Source: Cristatella mucedo
Taxonomy: Eukaryota; Bryozoa; Phylactolaemata; Cristatellidae
Assembly: GCA_009760855.2 (NCBI GenBank)
Contig: WPIO01000020.1
Coordinates: 5,465,501 to 5,529,500 of the forward strand
Direction: 5' to 3'
DNA length: 64,000 nt
Within the stretch, counting starts at the first letter, position 1, and every line of letters starts with the position of its first letter. The translations under genes were made by a program, and so were the position numbers. This document shows, one piece after another, positions 34,838 through 47,517 of this stretch. Below the pieces are notes generated by a model. That model was not told where the DNA came from. It did not search any database and saw only the letters and a list, made by a program, of their open reading frames with translations.

Positions 34838-36128
34838 AGATGTGCATTGGTTCTGGAACGATTGAGAACAGCGATCGGTCTGGCAGACGATGCACTGGCG
34901 TGGTTTAAATCGTACTTGTCTGATCGCGTTCAATCCGTATCGTGAGAGGGTAATTTCTCACACACGAGACGGATCACCTGTGGAGTCCCTCAAAGGTCCA
35001 TACTCGGTCCCTTGATGTTTTACATTTATACTCAACCTCTGGGAAAAGTGATCAAGGCCCATGGAATAGGATATTACTTTTATACTGACGATACTCAGCT
35101 ATATGCGTCATTCAAACCGTCGGAATCTACTGCAGCAACTGATAAACTGAATGCTTGCCTTGCCGACACTTGATCCAGGATGTCGGAAAACTTCTTACAA
35201 CTAAATGACAATAAAACCAAACTGCTGCTCACACCCTTAGCATGTGGCTGAATTAAAAAGCTTTGCTCTTCTAATAGGTAATGCTGCTGTGTGACCATCA
35301 CCACGAGCTCGAAATTTAGGTCTCGTTTTTGACAGCTGCCTTAATTTTAAAAGCTTCATTCAGAAGACCGTTTCTACAGCTAGCCATCGTGTCCAATCCC
35401 TATCCAAGATTAGGAGTTGTCTTCCACAGTGGGTTGCAAAAATAATTAACTAGCTCGTTAGTTCTGTCTTGGCTTGATTATTGTCATTCCCTTTTGGCTG
35501 AGCTACTAATAGAAAGCAACTAGGCCACTGCTGCTGACTATAAATACGGCTGCAAGGCTAGTCTTCAAGTCCCAGAGGTTTGAGCACGGCTCTCCGTTGC
35601 TAAAAGAGCTAGGATGGATGCCGGTTGAGCAATTGATACCGAGCCAAGTTCTTATGCTGACTCACAAGGCCCGCCACGGCTGGGCTCCTTCACACCTAGC
35701 TGAACTGCTGTACCAGTTTCAGTCCTTTCAAGCTCTCAGGTCCTGTGTGGACAATATATTAGCTGTTCTATTCCTTTGCTTAAAGACCGTTGGCGATAGA
35801 AGCTTTAGCACTGAAAATCCTATACTGTGGAACTTGCTTTCACAATTCTTAAGCAACAACAACTACTCTCCTGCTATTGACTATGGCTCATCCTTTTCAG
35901 AGGTCCTGAGCTGCTACTTCCATGCTACTCACTACCTCAACTGCTCTTCTAACTCTGCTATGCTCCCCACATTCTCTTGGTTGCGTGAGACGAAGTGTGT
36001 TGGCTACCGAATGGGTACCGAAAGCAGCTTATTCTGTGAATGTGCTATGCAAAACTCTCTTGTGTAACATCGACATAGTCTTTATGGCTTTGTGGAGTTA
36101 GAGATGGAGATACATTACATTACCTTAC
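34838..36128 (+). mobile_element. LINE family B, RT to 3' end
   Basis: Sense copy of a second LINE family of the same general group. Starts inside the RT (LERLRTAIGLADDALAWFKS), then VPQRSILGPLMFYIYT, the catalytic FYTDDTQLY (35078-35104), and MSENFLQLNDNKTKLL. After a decayed stretch the frame reopens at 35597-36067 with LGWMPVEQLIPSQVLMLTHK, DRSFSTENPILWNLL and ATHYLNCSSNSAMLPTFSWL. The 3' UTR has GGCTTTGTGGAGTTAGAGAT and ends in CATTACATTAC. Stops and a frameshift interrupt the RT. 5'-truncated. Confidence 0.9.
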
Positions 36129-37186
36129 AACGTGCACCCCTCCATGAAAGATGGAGCTTCATTTAGAGTTGCTTTTATGGACAATTGCTGTGAGCAGTGA
36201 ATTAAACTGGTTGATTGAAGTTTTTCACTAGCCATTTCATTTAGGCGTTTGAATGTCATCTTTGACGAAGCTAGGCGCAGCAAGACTCCTAATCTGCTGA
36301 CAGCGCTTTTTTACCCACTAAATGCTTTGAGCAGTGGTTATTGCTGCTTAGTCTGGATCGACCACTAGGGCGATCTTAATGCCCATGTCACGAGTCGGTT
36401 TCCGCCTGCGGGTAAAGTCAGATCTAAGTGGCACCGAGGGCAATGCAGGCTGACAATCATTAGAAATCGGAATAAGGATGTCAACACGTAAATCCACTCC
36501 TTACACCTACGTAAGTCGATCGAAATGGGCTCTTCTAAAATGCTATTGTTGTAAGCAAATGCACTATCGGTCGATCCAAAGTGAGCCTACTATCGCCCGT
36601 GGTCCTATTAACACTTGCACAAAAGAGTTTTTCAATCAAGGCCAAGTTTTTAGCTGCTGGTGATTTCCATGTACAGGCAAGACTATATTTGGCTTTCGGT
36701 GCGTCGGCGATTGCCAAATACAAGTTCAAACAAATAATGTGGACCTGACGCTCATGAGTTGGTGCTTCAGTCGAGACAGAGAGATTTGTTTCCAGCTATT
36801 GAGAAATTAATTATCCAATTAAGGGCAATCCCACCTGGCTATGCGATGGCAAGAAGAATTTAACTCAACTTCTGCCCGGCACAAGAGCCGTAAGCCCTGG
36901 AATAGTCCCAAAGAGTATCGACTGTCTAGGCTATAGGTAGCTCATGATTGCAATAATCGCTTCAACATTGGTCACTTGGTATTAAACCAACCAACTTTAT
37001 TCATTTTCATCCACCAATTACTTGGATGTGCTTACTCAGAATCAGTAGCTATCAGCTTTAGCTGCTTGCTGAGACTAACTGGCTGATGAAGTGTGGAGTT
37101 GTCTTTCTTTTCAGAAAGACTGTGCAATTCATTCCTGACTTGCAGACATGAGTTTGGCAATCGTAGAGTTGGAGTATTCGATCTAA
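36129..37186. other. Unassigned DNA
   Basis: No recognised gene or element. Short ORFs at 36478-36663 and 36535-36729 overlap on opposite strands and are unsupported. Confidence 0.5.
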
Positions 37187-40100
37187 GCAGCCGGTTCCAG
37201 CACCAGTGCTCGCTCACCTGCTGAGCCGCCGGCTTTAATGCTATCTATAAAACCTCCTTTGTTAGCTCCAGCAGTGAGCAATACAGCACTGCCATCTATG
37301 CGCTGGCCTACTCTCCTGCTGTTAAATGTTTTTCCTCACAGTGACCCATCGACGGCTGTTAATGCAGCTGCTCTGGTGGAAAAGGGCTGGTGATTGCTCT
37401 AGGGCACAGCTGGAAGTACCTAGCCTGCCACAAGTGCACCTGCCTAGTAAAAAGCTGGATGGGCCCATCAACCAGTCTCACCACCCTGACCTGATTTTGA
37501 AGCCTCCCTTATCATCAAATAATTCAAGGATGGCTTAAACGTTTGGGTGCAGTCGCTGTATGCTGATTTCCTCCTACATCCTCAGGGTCTACACATATCT
37601 GGCTGCATGTCTGGCGACTATCCGACTGATCAGTCCCGGCAGGTTCTGATACTTGAACTTGCCCTAGGATATTGAGCTCTTTTTTCTTTAGAGCCCGAAT
37701 AAATATACAAAGCCTGCCACCTGGGTTTAAGTTTATTACTTCATGGAGTGGCTGCAATAAATAACCATGTGATTACTCATATTCTGAGGCTTCTCCAGCG
37801 ATAACAGAGTGGCCACCATACGACTGGCTGCTACACTGTTTTCATCCTATATGCAGGCAGTAGTAACCCACTATGCCATTTCATTTAAGGTGCGATTCAA
37901 GTAGTTTTCATGGCGAAAATATGTTGCAAACTATGCTGCAAAGTGCATTCTTCAAGAGGCTAAAACGACTTAGGTACTGAAGTGCTAGCACCTATCGCTA
38001 TACTAAGACCAAGTCGCTAAAGTATATATATATATATATATATATATCATTTGCATTTATTGATATTTAACAATATCAATAAACAAGTGTTGCTAAATGA
38101 ATGGCTGCTTCCAGATTGTACGGGCGGTGGGCCATAAACAAAGCACACCCAGACCAGGCAAAGACTGAGAGGCTGCTACATAGGCTGTGCTATGATTCAT
38201 ACCAACCTCGGTGACACAAGGCAGCCCTATTCAGTACCACCAAAAGGTCAATTGCTCAAGGTGCATCCTGCAGAAAAAAAGTTCTTTGGTTTCCAGTTAG
38301 CCAGGAAACTGTGGTATCTTTTGCTGCCCAGAACTCCCGACCGACGAAGATGGATCAGGGAGAAGCAGGCTACTGAATGCTGCTGGCCTGACAGCACAGT
38401 GCAAGTCTGTCTCCAGTTCACCATTTGCTCCTTCTTCAGCTGCCAGCAGCTGTGACCGGCAACCGCAGATGATTCGTGCACCACAGCAGCCTCCTTTTCT
38501 TACTAACCGTACCTCTTTCAAATGAACCTGGCTTTGGGATAGGATAGAAATCAGCTCCCCCTGTACCACTGGGAAGCAGCAACCCCCTCCCCCATATGGC
38601 AAGCCAAGTATCCAGGTATCAGTGGTGGGGCCTAACCGCATGGTAGAGAGTGTATTTGCAGCCACCGAACAGTTTGGCGCCACTCAAATGAGCAGCTAAG
38701 CATCAGGCTTTCAGGAAATGCTCTTGCTTCTGCGGGAGCAGCAGGAGGCACTGCAATCTGATATGAGCTGAGCTGCAGAAGGTGCCGAACTTTGCCACCA
38801 GCTTCTACAGCCATGCCAAGCCTGAAGGCTTGCCTGACATCGTGAACTCAGCCTAGCCCAGCCATATGCGAGCTTCAAAGATAGAACATGCCCAAACCTC
38901 GACCTTTGCTACATATGCCTGAGCTGCTCATTAAATCCAATTCTTGGTGCTCGTTAGTGCTGCAGGTCTAATGAACAACAAACAGCAATTCTGGATAGTG
39001 GCAGTCACCTGTAACAAGCAGCACAAATCTGCATATGTTTGCAAGTAATCGATACGAATTCGGAAAGTGCCTTCTTCTAAGTTCCTGTTGATCCAGACAG
39101 AATTTCTTAAATTATCAGACACAAACTGTCTCGCTGATCATGTCATTAGCATATTTAAGTGAAGTCTGTACACAGAGACACTAATCTCACATGCCTGGTC
39201 CCATTGTAGCCACCATCCGGCTCTGAGAGAAAAAACAAGCTTTAGCTTTCGAATATGGGTGGAGCTAATGTAGTTGGTATCCTCACAAAGCAGGCTGTGT
39301 ATTTGTGGTTGTAGATGCCCAAGCAGTGAAAATAGCTTAAGCTCTCAGCTGCCGAGGTAGCACTGGCGATGGCACCTGCATGCAAGAGGCCTGGATGATC
39401 TACACGACCTCTCAGATGCCCCACATTAGTAATGCCAGCCTTGTGCAGCAGGCTGACTCCAGTGAAGCTGAAGACAAGGCTGATATCTCTGTGCTTGCCT
39501 CAATTATGTCTTGTTCTATTTGTTGGATAGTGGTACAAAACCCTATCGCTTCCATAGCTATAGGCATATGCAGCAACCCTATTTACTTAGAGCAAGGGGC
39601 ATGCAAGGTGGCTGGCTTTTGACACACCATTATGCATGTTATACACTCAACCTGATTTTCTACATAGTCTCTACATACCCGGTTAGGCAAGGTGAAAATC
39701 CAGCCTTTTTTTTAGGAGGGATCCAGCATAGATAGACCTGCATACAATAGGAACACGTTGGAAAGTAGACCGTGGTAGACAACGAAGTGAACAGGCTATT
39801 TGACGTAGCTTATTCCTGCTTGGCTCGTTGGTCCCCTGGATTAAAGCCTACTGGTGAATTTATAGACCTAATCCTTGCGATGTCTTTGTGTAGAAGCATA
39901 TCTAATCCCTGGCACTGTTCCCTGCTCAGCAAATGGTAAAGCACAACCGATGTATCATTCATTTCAATAACTTTATTTGTTAATAGACACCGGCAAGCAA
40001 TGCTATGCAGGCGAAATTTCTAAGAGTAGGCAGTTGTCGAGGCACACTGTTGCAGAATGGTCAGGAAATATCGCCTCTGCCTCTCCATCATGCTTTACTT

Positions 40101-41439
40101 TCTAGCCTTGAGCCGATTACGAGTCCAGGCTGCAATAGCTGCTGTCAACTGTCACTCAGAGCAATCATCTGGTTCAAAAGCACCGACATTGATTTGTTCA
40201 TCTAGTGCCACAGGTGTAGTGTGTGCCACAAGTGGCTACATTCAAGCACCACGTTCGTCGAGCAGGGAAAGGAGAAGCCGATACAGAGGCGAGCACTACT
40301 AAAAAAAGTAGACATAAGCAGGCAGATCGTCACAGCTAGGCAGACGACTAATAAAAAAGTGGTCACATCCTGAAGACTGTCTAAGTGACCGAACGTCCTG
40401 ATTTGAACTGGTGTGGTATGGACTACCCAGGCTGGAAGATAACAGAGGTAGCAGGTGCCGATCGCATGCATGCTCAAGCAAAGCTGACCTACAATCTGTG
40501 GTAGCGTTTATTACAAGCTGCCAACGTCAATGGCTGTGTGGCGCCTGGTTAAGGTGGGGCCAGAGGAGATTGGCTCTTAAGCAGTTTTGTATATACAGCG
40601 CAACTACAAAGCAAGTGCTAGGTACAGCATCGCACAGCTGGCTATATCCACATGCAGATAGTATCACGAAGCAGCTATATACAGCGTTTGCAAGTCGATT
40701 GTAGGATGCTTGACTCTGAGTGGCAGGAAAGCGGCAATTGCAGGGCAGTAGTTGCTCCCAGGGCTTCTGCATTGGTTCAGTCGGCTGACAACATTCTCTA
40801 GCAGTTCAATCGCCGGCTGAGCGAGTGCATCCCATCAAGGACAAGCTGTGCCATGACGATGCTCTCGTTGACTTTGCCTTCGTGCTTAAGCATTCCTATG
40901 AAGGTTGCAATCAACATCGAGCAGGTTGAAAGCGGCCAGCTTAGCTCCGCTACGAATTTCATAAGCAAACGACATTGGCCGAGAATTTCCAAGCTCAGAA
41001 CATGTACTTCGAGCTAAGCTAGGTCACAAGTGTAGCTCACTTCTCATTCCAGGACAGCTGGTGACGAAGATGTCTTTGTGAGGGACAATCAGTGATCAAC
41101 TGTTGTGGGTAAGGAACTGGTTCAGCCGAGCTCAATGCATAGGGAGCTGGTTCTAGTTGGTTCTGTCAATTCCTTTTTGACGTCAGTCGTGTAGTTGGTC
41201 TTACCGAGGCATTACATGTCAGGATGCATTGTGTGTTCCCATCGAAAAGTGCTAGCAAAGATACTCGGCTACCTGTTTTCTGCAAAAGATCAAGACAGGG
41301 GCAACGTGTCAATGAATAGCCACTAAAGCACAGCTTAGATTAAACGAGCAAAAGAGGGTAATTGAAGATCAGGCTTGGCAATGGTTTTAAGTTCAGCCAC
41401 CTGTGATAGGGTAGTGCTTATTTCTTGGCATTCATAAAA

Positions 41440-41592
41440 ACTATAATTCCTTAATATAGTGCCCTAAAAGATCATAATCTCTATTCAGACGCTTCACATA
41501 TCAGTCCAGGCTCGATCCCATGACATCAGCCAGGCTTTCTTCTGAGCGAGCATCTTAACCACTGGACCAAACAAGGCAACATGCTTGGGAAT
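41440..41592 (-). mobile_element. tRNA-derived SINE with family A LINE tail (SINE-2), copy 2
   Basis: On the minus strand: A-box-like TGGTCCAGTGGTTAAGATGC, then GGGATCGAGCC as B box. The tail AGCGTCTGAATAGAGATTAT with GATCTTTTAGGGCACTATAT corresponds to the family A terminal block (AGCGCCTAGAAAGAGATTGA with GTTCTCTGAGGGCGCTTTAT). Absent from the matching place in the second large-repeat copy (about 52740-52830), so it inserted after the two copies diverged. Confidence 0.75.
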
Positions 41593-41808
41593 ACAAATTA
41601 ATGAAGCCAGCTCTATTCCAGATGCTGGGAATGAAGAGCAAGACAGTCGGCTAAAACTCCTGCACTCATCTCATCCTGCAGCAGGAGAGCTGTTACACTA
41701 GTTGCAGCATACTGACCTGGCCAAAGCATCTCATCAAGGCTTAAGAGCAGCTCCTAGGCATCCACTGTCCCACTCACCTACGGCCTTCGTGCCATTTCTA
41801 TGGGAAGC

Positions 41809-41846
41809 CGAGGGGAGGGAATCCTCACGTGGATTCCCTCCCCTCG
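41809..41846. repeat. Perfect 16-bp hairpin in large repeat, copy 1
   Basis: CGAGGGGAGGGAATCC (41809-41824) pairs exactly with GGATTCCCTCCCCTCG (41831-41846) around the loop TCACGT. The same hairpin occurs at the collinear place in copy 2 (53014-53053) with a different loop, although neighbouring sequence has diverged. Confidence 0.9.
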
Positions 41847-42927
41847 CAATTATTCCATAGTAGCTCTTTACTTTAGTAGACAGGAGCCGAGTGAACAATG
41901 TAGCCGGTCAGGTTAGCCCTGTCTATATGTAGTCCATGTCATGGGTCTATTAAGCCTCACCCGATTGGTGGAGACTGCAATTCCTATAGCCCAATGAGCA
42001 TAGCTGCCTCTTGACAATCAATTACTTCAGGTCAAGCAGATCCAAGCTGGTAGAGGAAGCTTTCGGACTGAGCAGCTGATAGAGTTGGCTGGTAAGCTGG
42101 GTAGCTTACCCAAATCAATCAAGCTGGCCCAGATGTGCTGCACTGGCAGGCCTGCAGCCCTATCACCACTGGGTACGCAGCTATTATCACGACTGTAGCT
42201 TTTTCTTTGGAGCAGAGCTTCAGACTCTGCCAACCAAGAGTCGTTGATTGCCCTAGGGTTTCATACAGCAATGCTAAAACACCAGTCTCCACAGTCAGTC
42301 TCCACACAGTCGATTCAGTATCCCTGTATTCTTCTTAGAGTGTGCTGAGAAGACCGATTATTATTAATAGCTGAGAATTTAAATAATCAAGCATATATCA
42401 TCCACTAAATTGTCTATAAAAAGTAGTTACATTATGTTACCAACACAGTAGCAAGGTTTAGCCAATGCCTATTCTCACGAGGCTCACAAGGCAGCAGCAG
42501 AAAGGCTATAGGCACTGCAGCAGGCGACTGCCCAGCCCTGCTTTTAAGTTGAGTCCCCTCATCCCCTGGGTGTGCTAGTACAGCCCTTGGGTCTCAGAAA
42601 AAGCACCACTCCTACTTCCCAGAAATAGCCCACCGAGGCCTGAGGTTAATGTGTCACACCACATGCCACATCAAAGGTGGACCACATGACAGGATGCGCT
42701 TCACCTGGGTATAGTGGTGTAGGCTAGGAACCGTTTGGGCTATAGAAAGAGGGGGCACTTTGCTAGTTCGTCTCGGATTAGCTTATGCATTCAAAATCAT
42801 ACCGTTTACCACCATGCCGTGATAACTACTTGCAGAGAGCAACAGAGAGCTTTTGCATTTCCTCTATGTACACCCAGCTTGTTGACCCCATGGTAGTCTG
42901 GTGGCTAAGCATGCACAACATTCAGCC

Positions 42928-43370
42928 GGTAGCTGCACAGTAAGATCCAATTCACTGGAACAAGTAGGTAAAGCAAAAGACTATGCTTTGAGAGAAGGCC
43001 ACTGGACTAACGAAGGCAAAGAGCTGTGTACAGTGCTGTAGCGCTCCTCTGCACACTCTCCTAGCCTCTCCTACCTTGTTCTGGCATAGCTGTCTGGGCT
43101 TTAAGGTTCGGAACCATGCTCACGATCTCAGGCAAATGAGAGAGTACGAAATACTGAGGTTTCAGGTTTTGGTTTAGTATACACTAGTTTGGTTGATTGC
43201 CTTTGATTGTCGATTGATTTTGGTCTCAATACCCACTTGTGCCATCACTGAACCCACGAATAACTGGCCTAGAATTAACTGTTACATTTGGGCTGATCAG
43301 CTATGGCAGGGTGTTATTTTTTACGTATACGCAAGCCCGTCTTTCACAGTCTCCCCCCAGAGTGCCAAGA
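42928..43370. repeat. Repeat D, also present at 62288-62745
   Basis: Collinear with 62288-62745: AAAAGACTATGCTTTGAGAG versus AAAAACTATGTTTTAAGAGA, TACCTTGTTCTGGCATAG versus TACCTTGGTTTGGCATAA, CTTGTGCCATCACTGAACCC versus CTTGTTCCATCACAGAACCT, and GCTATGGCAGGGTGTTATTT versus GTGATGACAGGGTGTATTTT. It may be the right-hand part of the large repeat whose copy 2 lacks this end. No coding sequence seen. Confidence 0.75.
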
Positions 43371-43548
43371 AAATGCGCGGCTTGACTGGGAGCCAGTGCA
43401 GGTCGGTAAGAAGTGGTTGGATATGGCAATTGCAATGCTCACGGCAGACAAGCCTATCTGCCGAGTTTTGCACCAGCTGTAAGTGCCTGATTGCACAGAC
43501 CGGTAGACCAGCAAGCAGTGAGTTACAGCAGTCAAGACTGGTGTATCT
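43370..43548 (-). mobile_element. L2-like LINE family A, internal fragment
   Basis: The minus frame at 43321-43575 reads GLPVCAIRHLQLVQNSADRL then TDLHWLPVKPRIF, the well-preserved post-RT region. Both ends are truncated and it abuts the end of repeat D. Confidence 0.9.
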
Positions 43549-44274
43549 GGGGTAAGGATCTGCATTATGGAGCATGCATGAGTCTACGGGAAGCTTGGAG
43601 TTCCAAATCTAAAACAGCAGAGAAACAAAAAATGTAAGGTCAATTCAATTCAATAAGCTGGGGTCAATAAGCCCCAAAACGTATTTTAAAAGCCAATGGG
43701 GATGAAGGTTTCTCAATTTGCAATAAAGCAGCCCTGCATAAGCCAGATGCTTGAGGTCAAACAAGAGCACAGCTTAGCTTAGGCTGGAGAACATTGGACA
43801 CCGCATACCTGACTATTCGGCGGGTCCTTTCGAAATATTCTAAGCCAAAAAAGAGTTAACCTTCGGAGAAAGATCACTTGTCAATAGCAGGACAGTGGCG
43901 ACTCTAAGGCATCATCATTGAACTGATCCAAGAGTATTGGCTATCATAATATATTCTATACCAAGATAAAAGAACCACCGAAGCCTATTCTTTAACACCC
44001 CTGATCGCTGCTGTTTTAATGGTATAAGAAGGCTATGAAAATCTTCTCAAGGATCTATGAGAATCTCATTTTGAGTTCACTGACAGTACACAGCTTTGCT
44101 CCAAACTCGTGCGAACTGAACACACCCTGCAGCTTCCATGTTTAAGAAGAAGAACAGCATCAGAGTAACTTATGTATTATATACATATATTTTCGAGCCA
44201 TTGAAACGTCACTATTATTAATATTAACGAAGCTGCCCAAATAAGCAACTATTGTACAATAGAAACTAAAGAAA
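43549..44274. other. Unassigned DNA
   Basis: Nothing recognised. Confidence 0.5.
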
Positions 44275-44530
44275 AATCTGTTTATCACAGCAGTTAATGG
44301 ATATCTGTGGTTCGTCTTTTATGAGCTTGTGCGTGCTGATACTGTGCATTTGGCCACTAACAAACTTGACCCTGTGCATTTCACCCTTAACCTTGTTATT
44401 CATGTCGCTTATTGAGCATGCTGCCACTAGCAATTCAAGCTTGCTTCCTTTGCTGCTAATGCGAAGTGTCTAGAAAGAGATTGAGTTCTCTGAGGTCACT
44501 GCATTAAATGCATTCTTATTATTATCACAA
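44275..44530 (+). mobile_element. L2-like LINE family A, 3'-end fragment
   Basis: Sense UTR (CTGATACTGTGCATTTGGCC, TTGACCCTGTGCATTTCACC), the terminal motif GTCTAGAAAGAGATTGAGTT and a TTATTATTATC tail. Confidence 0.9.
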
Positions 44531-45814
44531 TACAAACATAAAAGGCTACAAAACCACTCGAAACAGCATTAATGAAGAGTTATTCTCGCACAGGTGAAAA
44601 GTAGATCTATATTCCAATATTTCAACAGATATACAGGAGCAGCTAAAAACGGGATCGAAAATCATTAATAAATAATCTAAGCGTGGACAAGCAAAGGTTT
44701 TTGTCTTCCTTATCAAGATTACCATATGTGAGCCAATGGAGCCAGGCTACATCTCAACCTCACCATTCCAAAACGGGATAAACAAGAAATCCTTGCATGG
44801 TAATAAAACGGGCTGACACAAATCCCATGTTACAAATTGAAAGCCAAAATTTTACCTTCTAAAATAAACACCGCAGTAATCACTTTTTCAAAGCAAAATT
44901 CGACACATTGCCCATGGGTTTGACATATCTATAACGCATCGACAATATTGTAATTGGATCAATCACGGATTTAGTACCCCCATATCGGCGTCTGGGCTAG
45001 GAACGTAGTCAGGCAAGGAAGCATCGCCTCTAAGTTTGCTGGAAGAGATTTCCATTATACCTCATACCTATCACAGGCAAATCTAAAATTCACGCTGATC
45101 AGCTCAAACCTGTACCTTTGCTTGGCAGTCCCACAGAACTAGCATACAACAGCAAGTCATAACCTAAACCGCCTTTGAAGCGAATATAAAAACTCAGGGA
45201 ATCGAAATAGGGATACCAACTATCTAGAGGATATGTTTGATGATAGCTGTAGCACTCTGCAAAACAGAGAGAGAGAGAGAGCAAAGATAAAGCTTAGGGT
45301 TTAGTGAGCCTGTCTTACTGTAAGTAGACCTGCATCCGATATTCGAGAAGCAAGCTGTACCGTAATGTGTCATCACATGTATTTTATGAGCGATTAGTAT
45401 CTCACTAGGTAAATTGGTTGCTTATTACAACCTCGCTCCAAAGGTTGTTACAGTCCTCCGGCTGGCAATCCTTCATTTCCTCTGCAAGCAGTGGAGATAG
45501 CCTTTGAGGTTCTTACGTCCACCAAGTAAAAATAAGCTCTTTAATAAGGTCAGAGCCTGTATATATGTATACACACATATATATATATACACGTATACAT
45601 GTGTATATATATATATAAATATAAACAGCCTATTAAATAATATTGTAGAGTAATGTGATATTGCAATACATAGTATTGTATTAATTGTCTTTATATTAAT
45701 AATCTATCGTATTGTAATATACCTTATTTAAGAGCCTGCTTTGATGTGGGGGACGGAAAAGCCTTTGATAAATAAATATATATTAATATATACATAAATC
45801 TAAAACTCATAAAA
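44531..45814. other. Unassigned DNA with microsatellites
   Basis: A (GA)n run at about 45266-45281 and a TATG/TACA/TA compound run at about 45556-45617. AT-rich, with no supported gene. Confidence 0.6.
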
Positions 45815-46030
45815 CTATAAAACCGTTTGACGGCAGTGAGAACACCCTGGTGGTGGCGGCCAGAAACAAATCGATAGGTTTGAGGCCATATCCCGGTCCT
45901 TTCAGACCGCTAGCTACCGGACGGTAGTGGTGAGGCCGTTTGTAGTCGGCGCCCCGGGTAGCAGATGGCCGGACAATTACATCAGAAAATTAGGGGAACC
46001 TGGTGGACCTCAGAAATGAGCGCTCGGATT
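45815..46030 (+). mobile_element. R2/NeSL-like LINE, endonuclease-region fragment (second copy)
   Basis: The plus strand aligns collinearly with the minus strand at about 27735-27905. It reads KPFDGSENTLVVAARNKSIG, matching the DNA of VPFN...GGPEK. Further on VVRPFVVGAPGSRWPDNY matches ARPFLVGAPGSWWPDNK. Nucleotide agreement includes CCCTGGTG(G/A)TGGCGGCC and GGTAGC(A/T)G(A/G)TGGCC(G/A)GA. Strongly truncated with stops. It shows that the endonuclease-bearing LINE was multicopy. Confidence 0.75.
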
Positions 46031-46857
46031 GGATGGCATTTCGCTGGCTCTGAGTGATCTACGAATTCAAAAACTCTCAAATATGACGGTTGAAAGAAGA
46101 TTTTCAACCACACATAGACTTTTCCTGGGCGCAAACGCTTGATTGAATATTCCTTGCTTGCGCGAAGGTTATAAAACCAAAGTCCCTTCTCCAGATTGCA
46201 GTGCAACATTGCAGGATTTTATCAGAGGTTGCTTCTTAATGTAGTTTGCAGTGACAGCTAAATTTTTGGTAACTAATCATACATGTCGAAGAGGTATTCA
46301 TGCATGCCTCTGAAATACTCTGGAAAACCAGGCTGCACTTAAGGGTGGCATTCCTGTCAGATCTAAAAGTAACCTCAGTTGCCTCCTCAGTTTAGATCTT
46401 GCCGAAGTAAAAATTTGAGATTCAGTCTCTGCTGAGGGATATGCCACCAGCAAAGGTGATAAAATGATGTCAATGGTTACACTTTTTTCTACAAGGTTAT
46501 GAATTACCCAGATCTTGTGGATGGCTGTAGCACTCCACCATACCATCCGACTAGGGTTGTAAGCGCGAGTCCTTGTTTAATGAATACTCAACGCCTTTAT
46601 CGCAAGATACGACGGATTAAAAAATTATTTTTATTATTAATTTTCTTTACAATTGTAGTCGTCATCGGGTCAGGAATCGCATAACCTAAAGGAAACTTAA
46701 TGAAGTAATGTATCAAGACACAGGTGTACTTATTCCCCAGAATTAGTGTTAATCACATTGCAAACTATATACATATACACTAATTCCGTCGGGAGTGCAT
46801 AACAGATATAGGTGCCGTAGGGTACTTCCTGGGCTCACTCTTGGCAAATCATGCCAG
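46031..46857. other. Unassigned DNA
   Basis: No recognised feature. The small plus ORF at 46499-46684 has a hydrophobic LFLLLIFFTIVVVIGSGIA end but no support as a gene. Confidence 0.45.
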
Positions 46858-47455
46858 GCAGGATTTGCAGACACTCTTCTACATCACTGCACATATTAAT
46901 CCGATAGAAACGCTGCCTCAGATTACCCCAGCTCTTTTTAACTCCTACCTGCCAACCAACCTGTAGGCTTATCATGAGCTTCAGTCACAGCAATGAGCCT
47001 AGCCTTCCAAGGCACCACAGTTAGCAAAGGCAATGGTTTTATCAGGCCATTTTAGGATACCCACTTTTACTGTTACACTCCTCGTTGAAGTCTAAACACG
47101 TCCCATGATGACAAGTCATACATCGTAGCTTTGCTAAGGGGAAAGACATTCTCCCATACCGGAAGCATCCTGATTTCTAGTAACCATTGCATTATTAGCT
47201 GCAGATCTTGCAGAAGCCTCGGCTTCCTCCTCAAACCTATTTTGGTGAACACAGGGACAACATTTCCTCTTTCTTTACTGGCAAACTTGCTGCCAACATT
47301 GGCTCATGCCAATCCTTGGAAAGGGACAGTACAGCACCAATCCTATGGCTTGTGGAATCTAGGTCCAGTATATAAGGAATAGACTGGTCCACAAAATTCA
47401 GGATTGGTGCAGTCGCCAACGCTTGTTCTATTGTTACACAAATGAACTGCAAGCT
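46858..47455 (-). mobile_element. Ty3/gypsy pol remnant: RNase H and integrase zinc domain
   Basis: The minus frame at about 47237-47430 contains ALATAPILNFVDQSIPYILD, LDSTSHRIGAVLS and a KKEE segment, matching the RT/RNase H boundary of Ty3/gypsy pol (ALTTAP.L.F.D...PF.L.TDAS..GIGAVL). Further down the minus strand TEAHDKPTG (near 46965), FYRINMCSDVEE (about 46870-46910) and a decayed C-x2-C region match the HHCC zinc-binding domain at the integrase N-terminus. Frameshifts separate the pieces; protease, most of the RT and the integrase core are missing. No LTR identified. Confidence 0.8.
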
Positions 47456-47517
47456 TAACACCCGCAGAGTCTCCATGGCTTTGTGGAGTTATAGGCAAAG
47501 GTACACATAGATACATA
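47456..47517 (+). mobile_element. LINE family B, 3'-tip fragment
   Basis: AACACCCGCAGAGTCTCCAT with GGCTTTGTGGAGTTATAGGC matches the family B 3' UTR (for example 55950-55990), ending ACACATAGATACAT in place of the CATTA tail. Only about 60 bp remain, abutting the gypsy remnant. Confidence 0.8.

Larger units (their letters stand above)
37187..42850. repeat. Large unclassified repeat, copy 1 (about 5.6 kb)
   Basis: Collinear with 49289-53935 at roughly 70-80% identity by eye. Anchor pairs include TTCCAGCACCAGTGCTCGCT (37194) with CTCCAGCACCAGTGCTCACC (49296), CACCATCCGGCTCTGAGAGA (39213) with the same words near 50747, GTATATACAGCGCAACTACA near 40590 and 51955, and the hairpin at 41809. No long ORF is conserved between copies, so it looks non-coding or long dead. 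Copy 1 has a private segment of about 0.7 kb (about 37870-38560, with a TA run at 38023-38047), a private SINE (41440-41592), and about 0.3 kb at 39.6-39.9 kb not seen in copy 2. No terminal repeats found. Confidence 0.75.

Noticed and set aside
40527..40772. Similar minus-strand ORFs in both large-repeat copies (here and 51911-52117, sharing CFVVALYIQN and LRANLLWPH)
   Set aside because: Similarity fits nucleotide identity of the duplicated DNA; flanking frames shift between copies and no domain is recognisable.
46499..46684. 61-aa ORF ending in a hydrophobic segment
   Set aside because: Small, AT-rich, no context; hydrophobic runs arise easily from T-rich DNA.
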